Shown here piece by piece: positions 62,166 to 64,000 of a DNA stretch of 64,000 nucleotides. The position numbers and the translations under genes were made by a program. The stretch lies in assembly GCA_963843755.1 (NCBI GenBank), contig CAWJLS010000002.1, forward strand, positions 434,001-498,000. Reading direction: 5' to 3'. How positions within the stretch are numbered: position 1 is the stretch's first letter; each line of letters opens with the position of its first letter. The DNA comes from CAWJLS01 sp963843755 (lineage in GTDB: Bacteria > Acidobacteriota > Thermoanaerobaculia > Multivoradales > DATKCC01). The notes below the pieces were generated by a model, which was given only the letters and a program-made list of their open reading frames with translations, did no database searches and was not told where the DNA came from.

Positions 62166-63331
62166 CGCGACGGTCGGTCCGATCGTGGTGACGGGGACGG
62201 CAGGGGCTGCGGGGGCGACGAGGGTGACGAGGGCGGCGGGGGCGAGTCGGCGGCTGAGGCGAGGCCGTAGGCGGCCAGGCACCGGTCGACCACCCGAGGC
62301 CAGGTGAACCGTCCGGTCGCCGTTTCGAGGGCGCCTCGTGACAGGCGCTGCCACAGGGCCGGGTCCGCCCGGAGCGTCTCGATCGCCCGCCCGATCGCGC
62401 CCGGGTCGTTGGGCGGCACGAGCAGCCCGTTGACGCCGTCCTCGACGATCTCGGGCAGGGGGCCGACGGCGGAGGCCACCACCGGGCAGCCGCAGGCCAT
62501 CGCCTCGACCAGGGCCAGGCCGAACAGCTCGTTGACGCCCGGCGAGCCGTCGTCGTCGACCGGCGTCGGATGGACCAGCACCATCGCCTTCTGCAGGCGG
62601 CCGATGACGGCGGCATCGTCCAGGCCGTGGAGGAACCGGACCCGCTTGCCCTCGGCCAGGCGGCGCAGCCGCTCGAGATAGCTCGCGTCGGAGACCGTGC
62701 CGATGACCTGGACGTCGACGTCGTCGGGGGCCCCGTCGATCAGCAGGTGGATCCCTTTGTGCTCCAGGATCCTGCCGAGGAAGACCACCGAGCCGTCGTG
62801 CTCCGCCCCGGTCCGGGGAAGGAATCGCTCGACGTCGGCGCCGCCGTAGATGATCGACGAGCACCGGTTGGCTCCCTCGACCAGGGCCGCGGCGTAGCGT
62901 GAGATCGGCAGGTGGGCGGTGATCAGCCGCGACTGGTCGATGTGGAAGGCCGGCGTCCACGAGCCGCCGCCCAGGTCGGAGACGAAGACCGGAATGCCGC
63001 GTAGCTTGCCGTAGAGCGCCGCCAGGAAGGTGGTCAGCACGTAGTACTGGTGGCAGTGGATGACGTCGGCACCGCGCAGGGTACGGAAGAGCTTGGTCGA
63101 GACCGGCACGCCCGTGAACGGGGAGCGGTCCTTCAGGATGATCCGCTCGAACCCCGGGGAGATCCTCTCTCGCCGTGCGTCCGAGCCGAAGCAGACCAGA
63201 CGGACCTCCACCCGCCGCGCCATGAACCGGGCCAGCTCCTCGGCGAACCGCTCGCCCCCGCCGACCACGCCCCCGGCACGACCGAAATGGGTCGGGCTCA
63301 GGTGGCAGACGAGGGGCCGCCCGGCGTTCAT
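62162..63331 (-). CDS. GT4 glycosyltransferase
   Basis: A 389-residue GT-B enzyme: PLVCHLSPTHFGRAGGVVGGGERFAEELARF, VIHCHQYYVLTTFLAALYGK, donor domain VVFLGRILEHKGIHLLIDGA and SPGVNELFGLALVEAMACGCPVVAS (E-x7-E site). A Ser/Pro-rich low-complexity tail of about 25 residues ends the protein. The ATG at 63331 keeps the ATGA overlap with the flippase gene; an ATG two codons upstream is equally possible. Confidence 0.88.
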   Translation of the reverse strand: MNAGRPLVCHLSPTHFGRAGGVVGGGERFAEELARFMARRVEVRLVCFGSDARRERISPGFERIILKDRSPFTGVPVSTKLFRTLRGADVIHCHQYYVLTTFLAALYGKLRGIPVFVSDLGGGSWTPAFHIDQSRLITAHLPISRYAAALVEGANRCSSIIYGGADVERFLPRTGAEHDGSVVFLGRILEHKGIHLLIDGAPDDVDVQVIGTVSDASYLERLRRLAEGKRVRFLHGLDDAAVIGRLQKAMVLVHPTPVDDDGSPGVNELFGLALVEAMACGCPVVASAVGPLPEIVEDGVNGLLVPPNDPGAIGRAIETLRADPALWQRLSRGALETATGRFTWPRVVDRCLAAYGLASAADSPPPPSSPSSPPQPLPSPSPRSDRPSR

Positions 63332-64000
63332 GTCCATCGGACCCAGTGGGGACGGTAGAAGCCCAGGAGGTTCAACGTCACCTGGGTCACCAGGCCGACC
63401 GAGGCGGTCAGCAGATTGAAGGTTAGCACCCCGGCGGTGGTTCCCAGGGGCAGGAAGGCGACCATCAGCGCCTGGGCGACGACCAGCACGCCGACCGCGG
63501 CGCCCTGCCACCGGTTCCACGACCGGGCGAGGTTGATGGCGACCGCGTAGCCCCCCAGCAGCGTCAGCCCGGAGCCAGCGACAATGAGGACGAGCTCGCG
63601 GTGAAGGCCCGAGTAGCTGGGGCCGAGCACGAACAGGAAGAGCTCCGGGACCACCAGCGCCGCCGCCAGCAGGGCGCCGGCGACCAGGCCGAGGAAGGCG
63701 CCGAACTGGAGGTACCGGCGCAGGTAGATCCGCTCGTCGGTGACCGCGGCGAGCCGCGGCATGAAGACCGTGCCGATGAGGCCGGAGAACAGGCCGACGA
63801 CCATCCCCAGACGGGCCAGGGCGCCGACCTCGGCGATGTTCTCGGTTCGGCCGAAGACGGCGGCCAGCCAGACGATCAACGGCCCCTGGATCGAGAAGTA
63901 GAGCGAGCTGGGCAGGGTCGGCAGCAGGTAGCGGACCAGCCGACGGCGCTCGGGGGTGAGGTCGCGGCCGTCGACGGTCGTCGGCACCTGCCGCCCCGCC
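63328..64000 (-). CDS. Polysaccharide flippase (Wzx/MOP-like), C-terminal half
   Basis: Polytopic membrane protein of at least 224 residues, cut by the right edge of the window (the frame is open to 64000). Segments such as SLYFSIQGPLIVWLAAVFGRTENIAEVGALARLGMVV and LSGLIGTVFMPRLAAV-type helices fit the second bundle of MATE/MOP polysaccharide exporters. These move undecaprenyl-linked repeat units across the inner membrane. It overlaps the GT4 gene by 4 bases. The N-terminal half lies outside. Confidence 0.8.
   Translation of the reverse strand, partial: AGRQVPTTVDGRDLTPERRRLVRYLLPTLPSSLYFSIQGPLIVWLAAVFGRTENIAEVGALARLGMVVGLFSGLIGTVFMPRLAAVTDERIYLRRYLQFGAFLGLVAGALLAAALVVPELFLFVLGPSYSGLHRELVLIVAGSGLTLLGGYAVAINLARSWNRWQGAAVGVLVVAQALMVAFLPLGTTAGVLTFNLLTASVGLVTQVTLNLLGFYRPHWVRWT

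Overview
The window is 64 kb of very G+C-rich DNA (nearly every third codon position is G or C) from a diderm (LPS-type) bacterium. Envelope genes show this: a BamA/TamA-type barrel protein beside TamB, a PagL-like lipid A deacylase, two ArnT-like GT39 transferases and a long polysaccharide cluster. CIRCE-controlled groESL, large BTAD+ATPase (SARP-like) regulators, a gingipain-type C25 protein and a lasso-peptide locus in such a background would suit Acidobacteriota or a neighbouring phylum. No rRNA or other phylogenetic marker is present, so this placement is an inference. I found no tRNA, rRNA, CRISPR array, transposase or integrase.

Layout. 1-5.5 kb: envelope glycosylation (GT2 and two GT39) and PagL. 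5.5-15.2 kb: a tightly coupled housekeeping run, Trm112-like protein, then tlyA, nadK, tamB and a BamA-like gene with stop/start overlaps. 15.3-18.0 kb: two divergent cytochrome P450s flanking a tiny ORF of 32 codons. The tiny ORF has a 12-nt perfect Shine-Dalgarno sequence, an aromatic C-terminus and two hairpins behind it. It looks like a P450-modified RiPP system and is the best candidate here for something undescribed. 18.1-20.7 kb: ribBA and a glycosyltransferase. 20.6-27.0 kb: a SARP-like regulator divergent from a 91-aa protein and a C25 peptidase. 27.1-31.2 kb: a lasso-peptide cluster (cyclase, precursor, HPr-kinase-like protein, PqqD-like RRE, transglutaminase-like B2) whose last stop codon lies inside the -35 box of the groES promoter. 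31.2-34.2 kb: CIRCE-groES-groEL with terminator, ferritin, then a candidate small RNA of about 110 nt with its own promoter and terminator. 34.2-39.3 kb: a rhomboid-like membrane protein, a hotdog thioesterase, a second SARP-like regulator (possible AUC start) and a subtilisin-like protein that has lost its catalytic Ser.

39.3-64 kb is an exopolysaccharide/O-antigen locus, almost all on the minus strand. It holds a WecA-like initiating transferase, many GT4/GT2 transferases, a GDP-mannose 3,5-epimerase-like enzyme, four FkbM methyltransferases, a NodU/CmcH carbamoyltransferase, a Wzy/ligase-like membrane protein and a flippase cut by the window edge. Eight successive junctions from 63.3 to 54.9 kb are 4-nt ATGA overlaps. 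Four genes in the 39-60 kb region carry single-base frame disruptions. These are either assembly errors in G/C runs or real decay, and raw reads would settle it. One glycosyltransferase carries three in-frame tandem copies of a 69-bp palindromic repeat.

No stretch longer than 300 bases lacks a gene. The largest gaps (4694-4931, 22779-23036, 34010-34202, 15202-15351, 37835-37977) hold promoters, leaders or hairpins where listed and otherwise show nothing recognisable.
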